Part shown: one piece after another, positions 1 to 8,928 of the stretch
Layout of the letters: each line of letters begins with the position of its first letter
Numbering within the stretch: position 1 is the first letter of the stretch
Assembly (NCBI RefSeq): GCF_018408855.1
Contig: NZ_AP024323.1
Location: forward strand, 1,426,001 to 1,490,000
DNA length: 64,000 bases
Direction of reading: 5' to 3'
Source of the DNA: Caballeronia sp. NK8
GTDB lineage: Bacteria > Pseudomonadota > Gammaproteobacteria > Burkholderiales > Burkholderiaceae
The notes under the pieces: model-generated
Told to the model about the DNA's origin: nothing
What the model saw: only the letters and a program-made list of their open reading frames with translations
Database searches by the model: none
Position numbers and translations under genes: made by a program

Positions 1-975
1 GACATCGTGCGCGCGACGCTGTCCGACCAGGGCGCGATCGATATCGACGAACGCGCGGCGAGCTGGACGACGCTCGAACACGGCATGCCCGAAGCCACCG
101 CCGCCGATGACCGCGATCATTCGGTGCTGGATGAACTCGGTCTCGGACGCGGCAGCGGCGTGCCGGGACGCGAGCCGGTGAACGATCCGGACATGGCGGC
201 GACGCGCGCGCGGGCTTATCCGCGTGCCGATCTCGGCGACCCGGCCGCGGTGACGCCGCGCGACTACGTCAGCGACCCGGCCGACGACGTGCTGATGCCG
301 CGTGGCGGGATGCAATCGCAGTCGCAATCGCCGCTGTCGCAGACTCAATCGATGATGAGCGACGCCGAACGCGCCGCGCGCGACCCGCTCGCCGGACGCG
401 ACCCGGTGACGGGCCGCGATCCGTACGCGACGACCGGCGTCGATCCGCTCGCGGCCGGTTCGCTGTCCGAGCGCGATGCGCTGATGGGCCGTGATCCGTT
501 GCCGGGCGTGCGTACCGATACGGCGTCGGAATGGCGTTCGGTCGAGCCGCTCGGCCCGCTCGACGAACCGGCTGCGCCTTCTCAGCCGGGCGCGACGCGC
601 GCGATGGGTTCGTCGCCCGATCCGGTCGTCGCTTCGGCGGGGACGCAGGCGGCCGGGCCGGTCGGACCCGTGCCGGGCGCCGGTCCGCAAACGGTGCCCA
701 ACGAGTACATGGAGTACGAAGAGGACTTCCGCGCCGATTACGATTCGAAGTATTCGGCCACGGGCGCGCCTTACGAGGACTATCAGGGCGCCTATCGATA
801 CGGCGCGACGCTCGGCGACGACGACCGCTATCGCAGCCGCGCGTGGGACGATCAGATGGAGTACGAGACACGCCGCGACTGGGAGAGCAAGCACCCCGAA
901 GGCGATACGTGGGAACGCTTCAAGGCGGCGATCCGCCACGGCTGGGATCGCGTGACGGGGCATCATCACGTCTGA
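1..975 (+). CDS. General stress protein 17M-like / low-temperature-induced protein, 5' truncated by window edge
   Basis: The reading frame is already open at base 1, so the start lies outside the window. The first visible residues (a GAIDIDERAASW-like segment) match the end of the general stress protein 17M-like domain of Burkholderiales low-temperature-induced proteins. A long low-complexity linker rich in R, D, P and G follows, containing repeated RDP-type units. The last 90 residues are acidic and aromatic (YMEYEEDFRADYDSKY, YEDYQGAYRYG, TWERFKAAIRHGWDRVTG) and are typical of this family. No catalytic motif or membrane segment is visible. Role: probably stress-related; biochemical function unknown. 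Family recognition is from memory of the C-terminal pattern. Confidence 0.75.
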   Translation, partial: DIVRATLSDQGAIDIDERAASWTTLEHGMPEATAADDRDHSVLDELGLGRGSGVPGREPVNDPDMAATRARAYPRADLGDPAAVTPRDYVSDPADDVLMPRGGMQSQSQSPLSQTQSMMSDAERAARDPLAGRDPVTGRDPYATTGVDPLAAGSLSERDALMGRDPLPGVRTDTASEWRSVEPLGPLDEPAAPSQPGATRAMGSSPDPVVASAGTQAAGPVGPVPGAGPQTVPNEYMEYEEDFRADYDSKYSATGAPYEDYQGAYRYGATLGDDDRYRSRAWDDQMEYETRRDWESKHPEGDTWERFKAAIRHGWDRVTGHHHV

Positions 976-1002
976 TTTCCCGTCGGACAGCGTTCAACGA
1001 TT

Positions 1003-1030
1003 ACGGCCCGCTCGCGCGGGCCGTTTTTTT
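1003..1030. terminator. Rho-independent terminator
   Basis: Arms ACGGCCCG (1003-1010) and CGGGCCGT (1017-1024) with a 6-nt loop are followed by a T run to 1030. It ends the upstream plus-strand gene and lies just beyond the stop of the convergent FMN reductase gene. Confidence 0.85.
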
Positions 1031-1043
1031 GTGTGGAGCGTGC

Positions 1044-1595
1044 TTATGCGGCCCTGTCGCGCACCCACGCGACGTATTTGTCCATGAAACCCTGCAAATA
1101 TTTACGCGTGTCCTCGCTCACGATCTTGCCGCTCGCATCGATTCGGCTTTCGTCGTGCTTGATATACATCTCGGGCTGATTCATCAACGCGATGTCGAGA
1201 TACGCGCACACGCCGCGCAGATGCGACTGCGCGATCGCCGTGCCGATCGCCCCGACCGAAGTCCCGATGATCGCGCCCGGCTTGCCGCCCCACACGCTCT
1301 GCCCCCACGGACGCGAGGCCCAGTCGAGCGCGTTCTTCAGCACGCCGGGAATCGAGCGGTTGTACTCCGGGGTGACGATCAGGAGGCCGTCGGCATCGGC
1401 GATCTGCTGTTTGAACGCGCGCGCGACTTCGGGGAAATCGCTGTCGTAGTCCTGGCTGTAGAGCGGCAGGCTGCCGATGTCGAGAAATTCGAAGGAGAAA
1501 TCGCCCGGCGCGAGCGACGCAAGCGCATGCGCGAGCTGCTTGTTGAATGAATCCCGCCGCAGGCTCCCAACGACCACCGCGATCTTCAAAGCCAT
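1044..1595 (-). CDS. NADPH-dependent FMN reductase family protein (ChrR/azoreductase-like)
   Basis: A 183-residue flavodoxin-fold protein. The N-terminus MALKIAVVVGSLRRDSFNK carries the phosphate-binding loop of FMN reductases (GSLRxxSxN). The TPEYNRSIPGVLKNALDW segment near residues 80-97 is the hallmark of the NADPH-dependent FMN reductase family that includes ChrR and YieF. Expected activity is reduction of FMN or quinones and xenobiotics with NAD(P)H in the cytosol. The start chosen at 1595 has a purine-rich GGGGGAAG ribosome site just upstream; an in-frame extension to 1685 is open but lacks family similarity. It converges on the stress-protein gene across a terminator. Confidence 0.9.
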   Translation of the reverse strand: MALKIAVVVGSLRRDSFNKQLAHALASLAPGDFSFEFLDIGSLPLYSQDYDSDFPEVARAFKQQIADADGLLIVTPEYNRSIPGVLKNALDWASRPWGQSVWGGKPGAIIGTSVGAIGTAIAQSHLRGVCAYLDIALMNQPEMYIKHDESRIDASGKIVSEDTRKYLQGFMDKYVAWVRDRAA

Positions 1596-1813
1596 GACAT
1601 CTTCCCCCGTGAAAAGGATGAAAAGGTGGATGACCCGGACGATGGACCTGTCCGGAAGCGCCGTCTTCAGACGACACGCGTGCACATGATAGGCGCAACG
1701 CAGGGAAATCGTCTTCGATGTTCGCTCACGCTTCGCGGACTATTTTTGCGACGAAATGAGCAAACTACTTCACGGCGCGGCTGCATGCGGCTCGCGGCGA
1801 GCTATCCCCATGG

Positions 1814-1836
1814 TTATCCACAGAATCTGTGGATAA
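1814..1836. promoter_or_regulatory. Two perfect inverted DnaA boxes
   Basis: TTATCCACA (1814-1822) and TGTGGATAA (1828-1836) are each exact matches to the consensus DnaA box, facing each other across five bases. No replication gene is nearby, so this looks like a DnaA-binding or titration site, or a DnaA-controlled promoter, not an origin. Confidence 0.7.
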
Positions 1837-1991
1837 GTCGAGGGTAAGTCCCATTCCGTTTAGTTTTTGATTCGTAAACGAAACATGACGCCCATGGAAG
1901 TGGCGTCGAGCGCGCCGGGACTGGGCATGCCGGGCCAGCATTCAACCAGTCTCGACAACAATGTGTTGGCTCAATCGGTATTTTTGCCCAA

Positions 1992-2005
1992 TAGGATTCC
2001 TCCTA
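1992..2005 (+). promoter_or_regulatory. TAGGA-N4-TCCTA palindrome upstream of small secreted protein
   Basis: A 5-bp inverted repeat with a 4-bp centre lies 51 bp before the start codon at 2057. The position suits an operator or promoter element; the factor is unknown. Confidence 0.4.
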
Positions 2006-2056
2006 GACTGCATCTCAAGCGTCGGCCCCGACGCACACGCATCCCGGAGGTTTCCC

Positions 2057-2296
2057 ATGAAAAACACGCTGATCGGCGGTCTGGTTCTGTCCGCGCTTCT
2101 CGCAACCGCGCCGGCTTTCGCCCAATCGACGTTCGCCGGAAAGTCACGCGCGGAAGTGAAGGCGGAACTCGCCACCGCACGTAGCGCGGGCGATCTCGAT
2201 GCCGTCAATTCGCTGAGCTATCCGCAGTTGCGTCCGTATCAGGAGCGGCACGCGCAGCTTCGCACCGACATGCGCAACGACGGCAGTTCGCGGTAA
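2057..2296 (+). CDS. Small secreted protein, DUF4148-like
   Basis: A 79-residue protein with a clear Sec signal peptide: MKNTLIGG, a hydrophobic core, and an APAFAQ cleavage site near residue 23. The mature part begins STFAGKSRAEVKAELATAR, which resembles the 'xTRAQVRAEL' segment of DUF4148 proteins common in Burkholderiales. Start fixed by an exact GGAGG at 2046-2050. Predicted periplasmic; function unknown. A strong terminator follows at 2370. Confidence 0.75.
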   Translation: MKNTLIGGLVLSALLATAPAFAQSTFAGKSRAEVKAELATARSAGDLDAVNSLSYPQLRPYQERHAQLRTDMRNDGSSR

Positions 2297-2369
2297 GCAT
2301 CAACCTAGTCGAAGAATCAGAGGCAGCAGTCTGAACTGGCCCTCCTCCACCGTCGAACAGAAGGTGGTT

Positions 2370-2403
2370 GCGCCCGACGCGCTCGCGCCGGGCGCTTTTT
2401 TTT
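2370..2403. terminator. Rho-independent terminator
   Basis: Arms GCGCCCG (2370-2376) and CGGGCGC (2389-2395) are followed by eight T. It ends transcription from the small secreted protein gene and sits at the 3' end of the decayed transporter on the other strand. Confidence 0.85.
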
Positions 2404-2409
2404 GCGTGC

Positions 2410-2637
2410 TCAGAGCATCATCGTCAGGCACAACGTGACCGTGACGAGCGATATCACCGTCGAAAACAGAATCGCGCTCGACGGCCACTACGTCAGAAGC
2501 GGCTGCGCGACGAGCTTGAGGCTCACGAGCGCGCTCGTCGTCCTGAAGTCGCGCGCTTCGCCTTTCGCACCGAGAAAGAGGCCGAGCGCGACCAGCGCGC
2601 AGAGACTCGCCGCGCCGCCCAGCAGCTTGAGCGGCGC
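2410..2637 (-). pseudogene. Remnant of an AEC-family (auxin efflux carrier/MdcF-like) transporter, 3' end
   Basis: Reading the minus strand in one frame from 2637 to a TGA at 2412-2410 gives APLKLLGGAASLCALVALG followed by LFLGAKG, then SALVSLKLVAQPLLT, an in-frame TAG, and finally ILFSTVISLVTVTLCLTMML. These pieces resemble the last transmembrane helices of AEC-family permeases in the right order. There is an internal stop, roughly 35-40 residues expected between the pieces are missing, and another stop lies immediately upstream. I therefore read it as the decayed C-terminal tail of a transporter gene. The match is from memory of family sequences, so confidence is moderate. Confidence 0.55.
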
Positions 2638-2642
2638 CTAAA

Positions 2643-2660
2643 GGTGAGACGTTCCGGGAG
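2643..2660 (+). repeat. Interspersed 18-bp motif, copy 1
   Basis: GGTGAG-ACGTTC-CGGGAG. Exact match to GGTGAG-N4-T-N-CGGGAG; intergenic, just beyond the AEC remnant. Confidence 0.7.
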
Positions 2661-2889
2661 TCAGGCGACGGTGAGTCGCGCGATACGCAAGCGGCTCACT
2701 CTTCGGTGAATCGTCGGGATCGCGAAGCAAGATGGCGATCTCAGTCACATGGTTAAGTGAATAGTGCAAGCCCTTGTTCTTAAACGTATTAGATTTTCGT
2801 GCGCTCGTTGCGCCGCAACGTAGCGTGGGCTCGCGCCAATAGCGGCGAGCGGCGCGCCGGGTTGCCTCCGACGGATGAACTTGGATAAA

Positions 2890-2907
2890 GGTGAGGTGAT
2901 TCGGGAG
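2890..2907 (+). repeat. Interspersed 18-bp motif, copy 2
   Basis: GGTGAG-GTGATT-CGGGAG, exact match to the motif consensus, intergenic. Confidence 0.7.
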
Positions 2908-3014
2908 TGCGGTTGATAGCAGCCGTTCCTTCTGCGCCTGCAAAAGAAAACCCTGTCAGGACAGCCACTTGCGCCTTGCGCCGGTTCTCGCGCGCGTCAT
3001 GAAACGCGTCCAGA

Positions 3015-3032
3015 GGTGAGCAAATTCGGGAG
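3015..3032 (+). repeat. Interspersed 18-bp motif, copy 3
   Basis: GGTGAG-CAAATT-CGGGAG, exact match, 66 bp before the lipocalin start codon and followed at once by a 14-bp perfect palindrome. Confidence 0.7.
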
Positions 3033-3097
3033 CCGTCCGCGGACGGAACGAAGCTTGCTGATCCGTCTTCCTTCGCATATCTCACCCTGCAAGCAAC

Positions 3098-3667
3098 ATG
3101 AAAATCGGACGATCCTGGGCATACGGCGCCGCCGCGCTGGCATTGATCGGCGGCATCGCAGCGCTGGCCGCATGTGCATCGAATGGCGCGCGCAAGAGCG
3201 GCAACGACAACGTGCCGGAACCTTCGAAGGCCGTCGATCTCGATCGCTATCTCGGTCACTGGCACGAGTTCGCGCGCTATGAAAACCGCTTCGAGCGCAA
3301 TTGCGAAGCCGTCACGGCGAACTACGCGCGTCGTGAGGACGGCCTCGTGTCGGTCGTGAACGCGTGCCGGCAAGGCGGCGTGAGCGGCCCGTACCGGTCG
3401 GCGGAAGGACGCGCGAAGATCGTCCCGGGATCGAACGGGTCCAAGCTGAAGGTGTCGTTCTTCGGCCCATTCTATGTCGGCGACTACTGGATTCTCGATC
3501 ACGCCGACGATTACACGTGGTCGATCGTCGGCGAACCGAGCGGCCGCTATCTGTGGATTCTGACGCGCGAGGCGAAACCGTCGGCCGAGTTGCGCCGCGC
3601 GCTGATCGAGCGCACGCGCGCGCTAGGTTACGACGTCACGATGCTGCGCGAGACGCAGCAAGGCTGA
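3098..3667 (+). CDS. blc: Outer-membrane lipocalin (Blc-like lipoprotein)
   Basis: A 189-residue bacterial lipocalin. The N-terminus is a lipoprotein signal with lipobox LAAC at residues 23-26, so the mature protein is lipidated at Cys26 and probably goes to the outer membrane. The lipocalin signature is present as YLGHWHEFARYENRFERNC (GxW-type first strand), followed by FFGPFYVGDYWILD and YLWILTR, which align with Blc strands. Length fits Blc (about 177 residues). Expected role: binding of fatty acids or lysophospholipids during envelope stress. The next gene is a convergent small lipoprotein only 11 bp away. Confidence 0.9.
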   Translation: MKIGRSWAYGAAALALIGGIAALAACASNGARKSGNDNVPEPSKAVDLDRYLGHWHEFARYENRFERNCEAVTANYARREDGLVSVVNACRQGGVSGPYRSAEGRAKIVPGSNGSKLKVSFFGPFYVGDYWILDHADDYTWSIVGEPSGRYLWILTREAKPSAELRRALIERTRALGYDVTMLRETQQG

Positions 3668-3678
3668 CCGGCACGCAG

Positions 3679-3945
3679 CTAGCTTCCCTTGCAGGCGATC
3701 AGCAGCGCGTTCTGATTGTTCTCGGTCGACTGATCGAGCACGTCGTAGCCGCTCGGACAAAGCGCTTTCGCGTTGTCCGTGCAGTTGCGCCAGCCGCCGT
3801 AAGCGGGACACTGGATCTGCTGGGTCGGACGTCCGTCGTTGGAGAAAAGCGGCGGCGCGCTGCTGCATCCGGCAAGCGCCCACGCGCTGCCCACAAGCAT
3901 GACTGAAAGGCCTGTCGCCTTGCCGAGCTTCATCCCGCTTTTCAT
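3679..3945 (-). CDS. Small cysteine-rich lipoprotein, unknown function
   Basis: An 88-residue protein with a signal peptide and lipobox LAGC near residues 24-27. The mature part holds four more cysteines (QCPAYGGWRNCTDN, ALCPSGYDV, IACKG), so it is probably disulfide-bonded in the periplasm. The CP-x-GY pattern is seen in small Burkholderiales lipoproteins. Function not recognised. It converges on the lipocalin gene and follows the enhancer-binding protein gene on the same strand by roughly 90 bp. Confidence 0.75.
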   Translation of the reverse strand: MKSGMKLGKATGLSVMLVGSAWALAGCSSAPPLFSNDGRPTQQIQCPAYGGWRNCTDNAKALCPSGYDVLDQSTENNQNALLIACKGS

Positions 3946-4036
3946 CCGCTACCCCTTGATTCTTGGTTGTTATTTTCGATTTCGGGAGTATGCCACGCGA
4001 AGCTTTCGCGTCGATTTGCTCTGTTCGCAAAAGCCC

Positions 4037-5491
<1,455 letters not shown>

Positions 5492-5509
5492 GAGGCCAGA
5501 GTCTCCGTT

Positions 5510-5525
5510 TTCTCTTTTTCGAGAC
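5510..5525 (+). promoter_or_regulatory. Upstream activator site 1 (TTCTC-N6-GAGAC)
   Basis: First of three 16-bp imperfect palindromes of form NTCTC-N6-GAGAC between the divergent regulator and permease genes. It lies only 18 bp from the regulator start codon, so it could also mediate autoregulation. Confidence 0.5.
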
Positions 5526-5530
5526 CGAAT

Positions 5531-5546
5531 ATCTCAATTCTGAGAC
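5531..5546 (+). promoter_or_regulatory. Upstream activator site 2 (ATCTC-N6-GAGAC)
   Basis: Same 16-bp architecture as the sites at 5510 and 5613; centred 21 bp from site 1, two helical turns, which suits cooperative binding by a Fis-type HTH activator. Confidence 0.6.
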
Positions 5547-5612
5547 GCTCCGGCAATCCGCATCTGCACTAGGTTGCAAAAGGAATACGCGGGTTTTCCT
5601 CGCAACCGCAGC

Positions 5613-5628
5613 GTCTCCATTTCGAGAC
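5613..5628 (+). promoter_or_regulatory. Upstream activator site 3 (GTCTC-N6-GAGAC)
   Basis: Perfect 5-bp arms with a 6-bp centre, about 73 bp upstream of the -24 element at 5693, a usual distance for a sigma-54 enhancer. Confidence 0.65.
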
Positions 5629-5692
5629 ATCCGGTTGAAACGTTTTAGTGGCATGATTGCCCGATGCCCGTCCGGCATGGGTTTCAACGTGT

Positions 5693-5708
5693 TGGCACGG
5701 AACCTGCG
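5693..5708 (+). promoter_or_regulatory. Sigma-54 (-24/-12) promoter of the permease gene
   Basis: TGGCACG-N4-CTGCG. The invariant GG and GC have the correct spacing, and only the T before TGC and the last base deviate from TGGCACG-N4-TTGCW. It precedes the permease start by about 90 bp and faces away from the enhancer-binding protein gene. Confidence 0.8.
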
Positions 5709-5797
5709 TTCCGCCCGCGCGGTGCGTACCCCGCGCCGAAGCGCTTCCAGAAGAAGCGCGCGAACGTTTCAAAGAACAAACCACTCACGGAGACTCA

Positions 5798-7198
5798 ATG
5801 TCGTTCCTCATCGTGCTCGCCGCCCTGGCGTTCCTGATGCTTGCCGCGTATCGCGGTTACAGCGTCATTCTTTTTGCGCCGATCGCGGCCCTCGCGGCCG
5901 TTCTGCTCACCGATCCCGCCGCCGTCGCGCCGGTCTTTTCCGGCATCTTCATGGAGAAGATGGTCGGCTTCGTGAAGCTCTACTTTCCGGTGTTCCTGCT
6001 TGGCGCGGTGTTCGGCAAGGTCATCGAACTGTCGGGCTTCTCCGAGTCGATCGTTGCCGCGGCCATTCGATACATCGGCAAGTCGCGCGTGAATGCGGTG
6101 ATCGTCGCGGTGTGCGCGCTGCTCACCTATGGCGGCGTGTCGCTGTTCGTCGTCGTATTCGCGGTGTATCCGTTCGCGGCGGAGATGTATCGCCAGAGCA
6201 ATATTCCGAAGCGCCTGATGCCAGGCGCGATCGCGCTGGGCGCGTTCTCCTTCACGATGGATTCGCTGCCGGGCACGCCGCAGATCCAGAACATCATCCC
6301 GACGACGTTCTTCAAGACGACCGGCTGGGCCGCGCCGTGGCTCGGCGTGATCGGCTCGCTGTTCATCATCGTGGTGGGGCTGACGTTCCTCGAATGGCGC
6401 CGCCGCTCGGCGATGGCCAAGGGTGAGGGTTACGGCACGTCGCTCGTCAACGAGCCGGAGCGTGTCGAATCGACGTCGCTGCCGAATCCGCTGCTCGCGA
6501 TCGCGCCGCTGATTCTCGTGGGCGTGGCGAATTTCGCGCTGACGAAGTGGATTCCGACGTGGTATGGCGCGAGCTATACCGTGCCGCCGGAAGTGCTGCC
6601 GGGCGTGCATGCGCCGGTTACGACTGCGGTCAAGACCGTGGTTGCGATCTGGGCGGTCGAAGGTGCGTTGTTGATGGGTATCGTGCTGGTGTTGCTGACG
6701 GCGTTCTCGCGTGTGAAGGAGCGGTTTGCTGTGGGGACGCGGGCGGCTGTCGCCGGGGCCTTGCTTGCTGCGATGAATACCGCTTCCGAATATGGCTTCG
6801 GTGGCGTGATCGCGGCATTGCCGGGCTTTCTCGTGGTCAGCGATGCGCTCAAGAGCATTCCGAATCCGCTCGTCAATGCGGCCATTTCGGTCAGCGCGCT
6901 GGCGGGGATCACAGGCTCGGCGTCGGGCGGCATGAGTATCGCGCTCGCGGCGATGTCCGATACGTTTATCGCCGGTGCTCAGGCGGCGCATATTCCGCTT
7001 GAAGTCCTGCATCGGGTGGTGGCGATGGCTTCCGGCGGCATGGATACGTTGCCGCACAACGGCGCCGTTATTACGCTGCTCGCGGTGACTGGGCTTACTC
7101 ATCGCGAATCGTACAAGGATATCTTCGCGGTGACGATCATCAAGACGCTGGCTGTGTTCTTCGTCATCACGGTCTATTACCTGACGGGCATCGTTTGA
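5798..7198 (+). CDS. GntP-family permease, likely 3-hydroxybutyrate transporter
   Basis: 466 residues, strongly hydrophobic with 12 or more membrane segments. Characteristic GntP stretches are SLFVVVFAVYPFAAEMYRQ, FSFTMDSLPGTPQIQNIIP and, near the C-terminus, ALAGITGSASGGMSIAL and ASGGMDTLPHNGAVITLL. The family imports gluconate and related hydroxy acids with protons. In Burkholderiales this branch accompanies 3-hydroxybutyrate dehydrogenase, as here (7979-8773). Start taken at 5798 because the hydrophobic N-terminus begins there and ACGGAGAC lies upstream; longer in-frame starts would cover the promoter. Sigma-54 control is indicated by the upstream sites. Substrate is inferred from context. 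Confidence 0.88.
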   Translation: MSFLIVLAALAFLMLAAYRGYSVILFAPIAALAAVLLTDPAAVAPVFSGIFMEKMVGFVKLYFPVFLLGAVFGKVIELSGFSESIVAAAIRYIGKSRVNAVIVAVCALLTYGGVSLFVVVFAVYPFAAEMYRQSNIPKRLMPGAIALGAFSFTMDSLPGTPQIQNIIPTTFFKTTGWAAPWLGVIGSLFIIVVGLTFLEWRRRSAMAKGEGYGTSLVNEPERVESTSLPNPLLAIAPLILVGVANFALTKWIPTWYGASYTVPPEVLPGVHAPVTTAVKTVVAIWAVEGALLMGIVLVLLTAFSRVKERFAVGTRAAVAGALLAAMNTASEYGFGGVIAALPGFLVVSDALKSIPNPLVNAAISVSALAGITGSASGGMSIALAAMSDTFIAGAQAAHIPLEVLHRVVAMASGGMDTLPHNGAVITLLAVTGLTHRESYKDIFAVTIIKTLAVFFVITVYYLTGIV

Positions 7199-7227
7199 CG
7201 CTTTATTGCCGCTAGCTCTGGGTTTCG

Positions 7228-7836
7228 CCGGATCCCGGTTTCGTGTCGGTTTATTAGCGTTGCCCCTGTGCGGGGCGGCACCTACTTTCTTTGCTGCTGC
7301 AAAGAAAGTAGGCAAAGAAAGCAGCTCGAGACGCCCGCGGTCATACGCAATTTGGCCACTATTCTCGTCGTTCGTGGCCTCTGTAGCGAGTGCCCTCGTA
7401 GGCCTAACCGGGCTTGGACCGCGCACGGTCTGACGAGCTAGTTTTCCTAGTGCGCTGGTTCAGCACGAAAGAGTTCCGGCACAGCGCTACGCGCTGCCGA
7501 TGGGTCGGCAAGGGAAACCGACGAGAAAAAGGATACGCAGAAGCGCACGCAGACCCGACGTACCCATCGGCCGCGCAGCGGGCCGGAGCCATTTCGTGCT
7601 GAACCAGCTACGCACGCGGCGCGATGTGACAGACCGTGCGCGGTCCAAGCCCGAGGTGGCCTGTGAGGGCACTCGCTACAGACGCCACGAGCGAGGAGAA
7701 GACTACCCAAATTGCGTGTGACCGCGGGCGTCTCGAGCTGCTTTCTTTGGTTACTTTCTTTGCAGCAGCAAAGAAAGTGACTGCCGCCCCGCACAGGGGC
7801 AACGCCAATAGACCGACACGACAACGGGATCCTGCG
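7228..7836. repeat. 609-bp palindromic repeat element, copy A
   Basis: Long imperfect inverted repeat. The left end (CGCCGGATCCCG, then GTGTCGG and GCGTTGCCCCTG) is mirrored at the right end. The arms, about 200 bp each, contain a perfect hairpin (14-bp arms, 4-bp loop, at 7281-7312) with its mirrored counterpart at about 7749-7781. An inner pair GGTTCAGCACGAAA / TTTCGTGCTGAACC lies near 7457 and 7592. A second copy at 26994-27602 has the same length and orientation. The small open frames inside are by-products of the palindrome. It sits between the 3-HB permease and dehydrogenase genes. No transposase is encoded. Confidence 0.85.
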
Positions 7837-7978
7837 AGAAAAAAAACCCATCGGCAACCCTAATTACGCGCCCACAACCGTCAAGCCAAACTCTCAACCA
7901 GAGCAAGACCAACCAAAGCGCCGGGCCAAGCAATGGCCTCGAAACAAACCCAAACCATCTGGAAAGACAAAACCGCCC

Positions 7979-8773
7979 ATGACCCAACCCGCATCGAACA
8001 AATCGCTCGAAGGAAAGACGGCACTCGTCACCGGCTCGACGAGCGGCATCGGCCTCGGCATTGCCACCGCGCTCGCCCAGGCCGGCGCGAACCTCGTGCT
8101 CAACGGCTTCGGCGATACCGCCCCCGCCCTGAAGCAGATCGAAGCCACCGGCGCGAAAGCCGTGCACCACCCCGCCGACATGACCAAGCCGCAAGAGATC
8201 GAAGCGTTGATCGCCTTCGCGCACGAACAGTTCGGCGCCGTCGATATCCTCGTGAACAATGCGGGCATCCAGCACGTCGCGACCATCGATGAATTCCCGG
8301 TCGATCGCTGGGACGCGATCATCGCCATCAATCTGAGCTCGGCGTTCCACACGATGCGCGTCGCGCTGCCGCAGATGCGCGCGCGCAACTGGGGCCGCGT
8401 GATCAACATCGCGTCGGTGCATGGGCTGGTCGGCTCGGCAGGCAAGTCGGCTTATGTCGCGGCCAAGCACGGCATTCTCGGCCTCACGAAAGTCGCCGCG
8501 CTCGAAAACGCCCGCACCGGCGTGACCGTCAACGCAATCTGCCCGGGCTTCGTGCTCACGCCGCTCGTGCAGAAACAGATCGACGATCTCGCCGCGCGCG
8601 ATTCGCTCACGCCCGACGCCGCCCGCGCGAAACTGCTCGGCGACAAGCAACCGTCCGCGCAATTCGTTACGGCGCAGCAAATCGGCGACATGGCCGTGTT
8701 CCTCTGTTCCGACGCCGCCAGCGAAATGCGCGGCTCGGCCCTGCAGATCGACGGGGGATGGAGCGCGCAGTAA
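7979..8773 (+). CDS. bdhA: 3-hydroxybutyrate dehydrogenase (SDR family)
   Basis: 264 residues, classical short-chain dehydrogenase. NAD-binding motif TGSTSGIGLG (residues 19-28), NNAGIQHV, catalytic Ser, and YVAAK with the Tyr-Lys pair. The segments LNGFGD, VHGLVGSAGKSAYVAAKHG and PGFVLTPLVQKQID are characteristic of D-3-hydroxybutyrate dehydrogenases, which oxidise 3-HB to acetoacetate with NAD in PHB turnover. A GGAAAG ribosome site lies upstream. It is separated from the co-functional permease by 780 bp, most of it the palindromic repeat. No -24/-12 element was seen in front of this gene, so its promoter is unclear. Confidence 0.93.
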   Translation: MTQPASNKSLEGKTALVTGSTSGIGLGIATALAQAGANLVLNGFGDTAPALKQIEATGAKAVHHPADMTKPQEIEALIAFAHEQFGAVDILVNNAGIQHVATIDEFPVDRWDAIIAINLSSAFHTMRVALPQMRARNWGRVINIASVHGLVGSAGKSAYVAAKHGILGLTKVAALENARTGVTVNAICPGFVLTPLVQKQIDDLAARDSLTPDAARAKLLGDKQPSAQFVTAQQIGDMAVFLCSDAASEMRGSALQIDGGWSAQ

Positions 8774-8832
8774 GGCAAGCGGAGCCTATCGGCGACATTC
8801 CGCCGCACTTGAGCCTTTCTCTCCGATTCCCC

Positions 8833-8860
8833 TAAAGATCGTGGGGATAAAGGCCGTTAT
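8833..8860 (+). promoter_or_regulatory. Possible FliA (sigma-28) promoter of chemoreceptor gene
   Basis: TAAA at 8833-8836, then 16 bp, then GCCGTTAT at 8853-8860, resembling TAAA-N15-GCCGATAA. It lies 68 bp before the chemoreceptor start codon, a class of gene usually read by FliA. The spacing is one base long. Confidence 0.45.
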
Positions 8861-8928
8861 GTCCTTGTAATTCGAAGCGCGCCGCCGGTGGACCAGGCGG
8901 CGTGCGCATCGACAGAGCCAAGGACATC

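Larger units (their letters stand above)
1596..2056. other. Gene-free divergent interval with DnaA boxes and a promoter palindrome
   Basis: This 461-bp stretch separates the divergent FMN reductase and small secreted protein genes. It holds a pair of inverted DnaA boxes (1814-1836) and, near its right end, a TAGGA/TCCTA palindrome upstream of the small secreted protein. No convincing gene was seen in it. Confidence 0.6.
2641..3097. other. Gene-free interval with three copies of the GGTGAG/CGGGAG motif
   Basis: About 450 bp between the AEC remnant and the lipocalin gene. It contains three same-oriented copies of the interspersed motif (2643, 2890, 3015) and a perfect 14-bp palindrome CCGTCCGCGGACGG at 3033-3046 directly after the third copy. 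No supported gene was found. Confidence 0.6.

Noticed and set aside
1814..1836. Replication origin
   Set aside because: Only two DnaA boxes, no AT-rich unwinding region and no dnaA, repA or parAB genes nearby.
2402..2641. 79-codon plus-strand frame
   Set aside because: The other strand gives transporter-like sequence; this frame begins inside the terminator T run and has no ribosome site.
2643..2660. Xer/dif-type interpretation of the 18-bp motif because of its 6-bp spacer
   Set aside because: The flanking hexamers are not inverted half-sites and there are ten copies, whereas dif is unique per replicon.
3033..3046. 14-bp palindrome CCGTCCGCGGACGG as a terminator
   Set aside because: No loop and no T run; too short to interpret alone, although its position next to motif copy 3 is noted.
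7206..7863. Several 60-136 codon open frames on both strands
   Set aside because: They lie within palindromic repeat A, mirror each other in the two arms, and recur in copy B; they have no ribosome sites or family features and are by-products of GC-rich inverted sequence.
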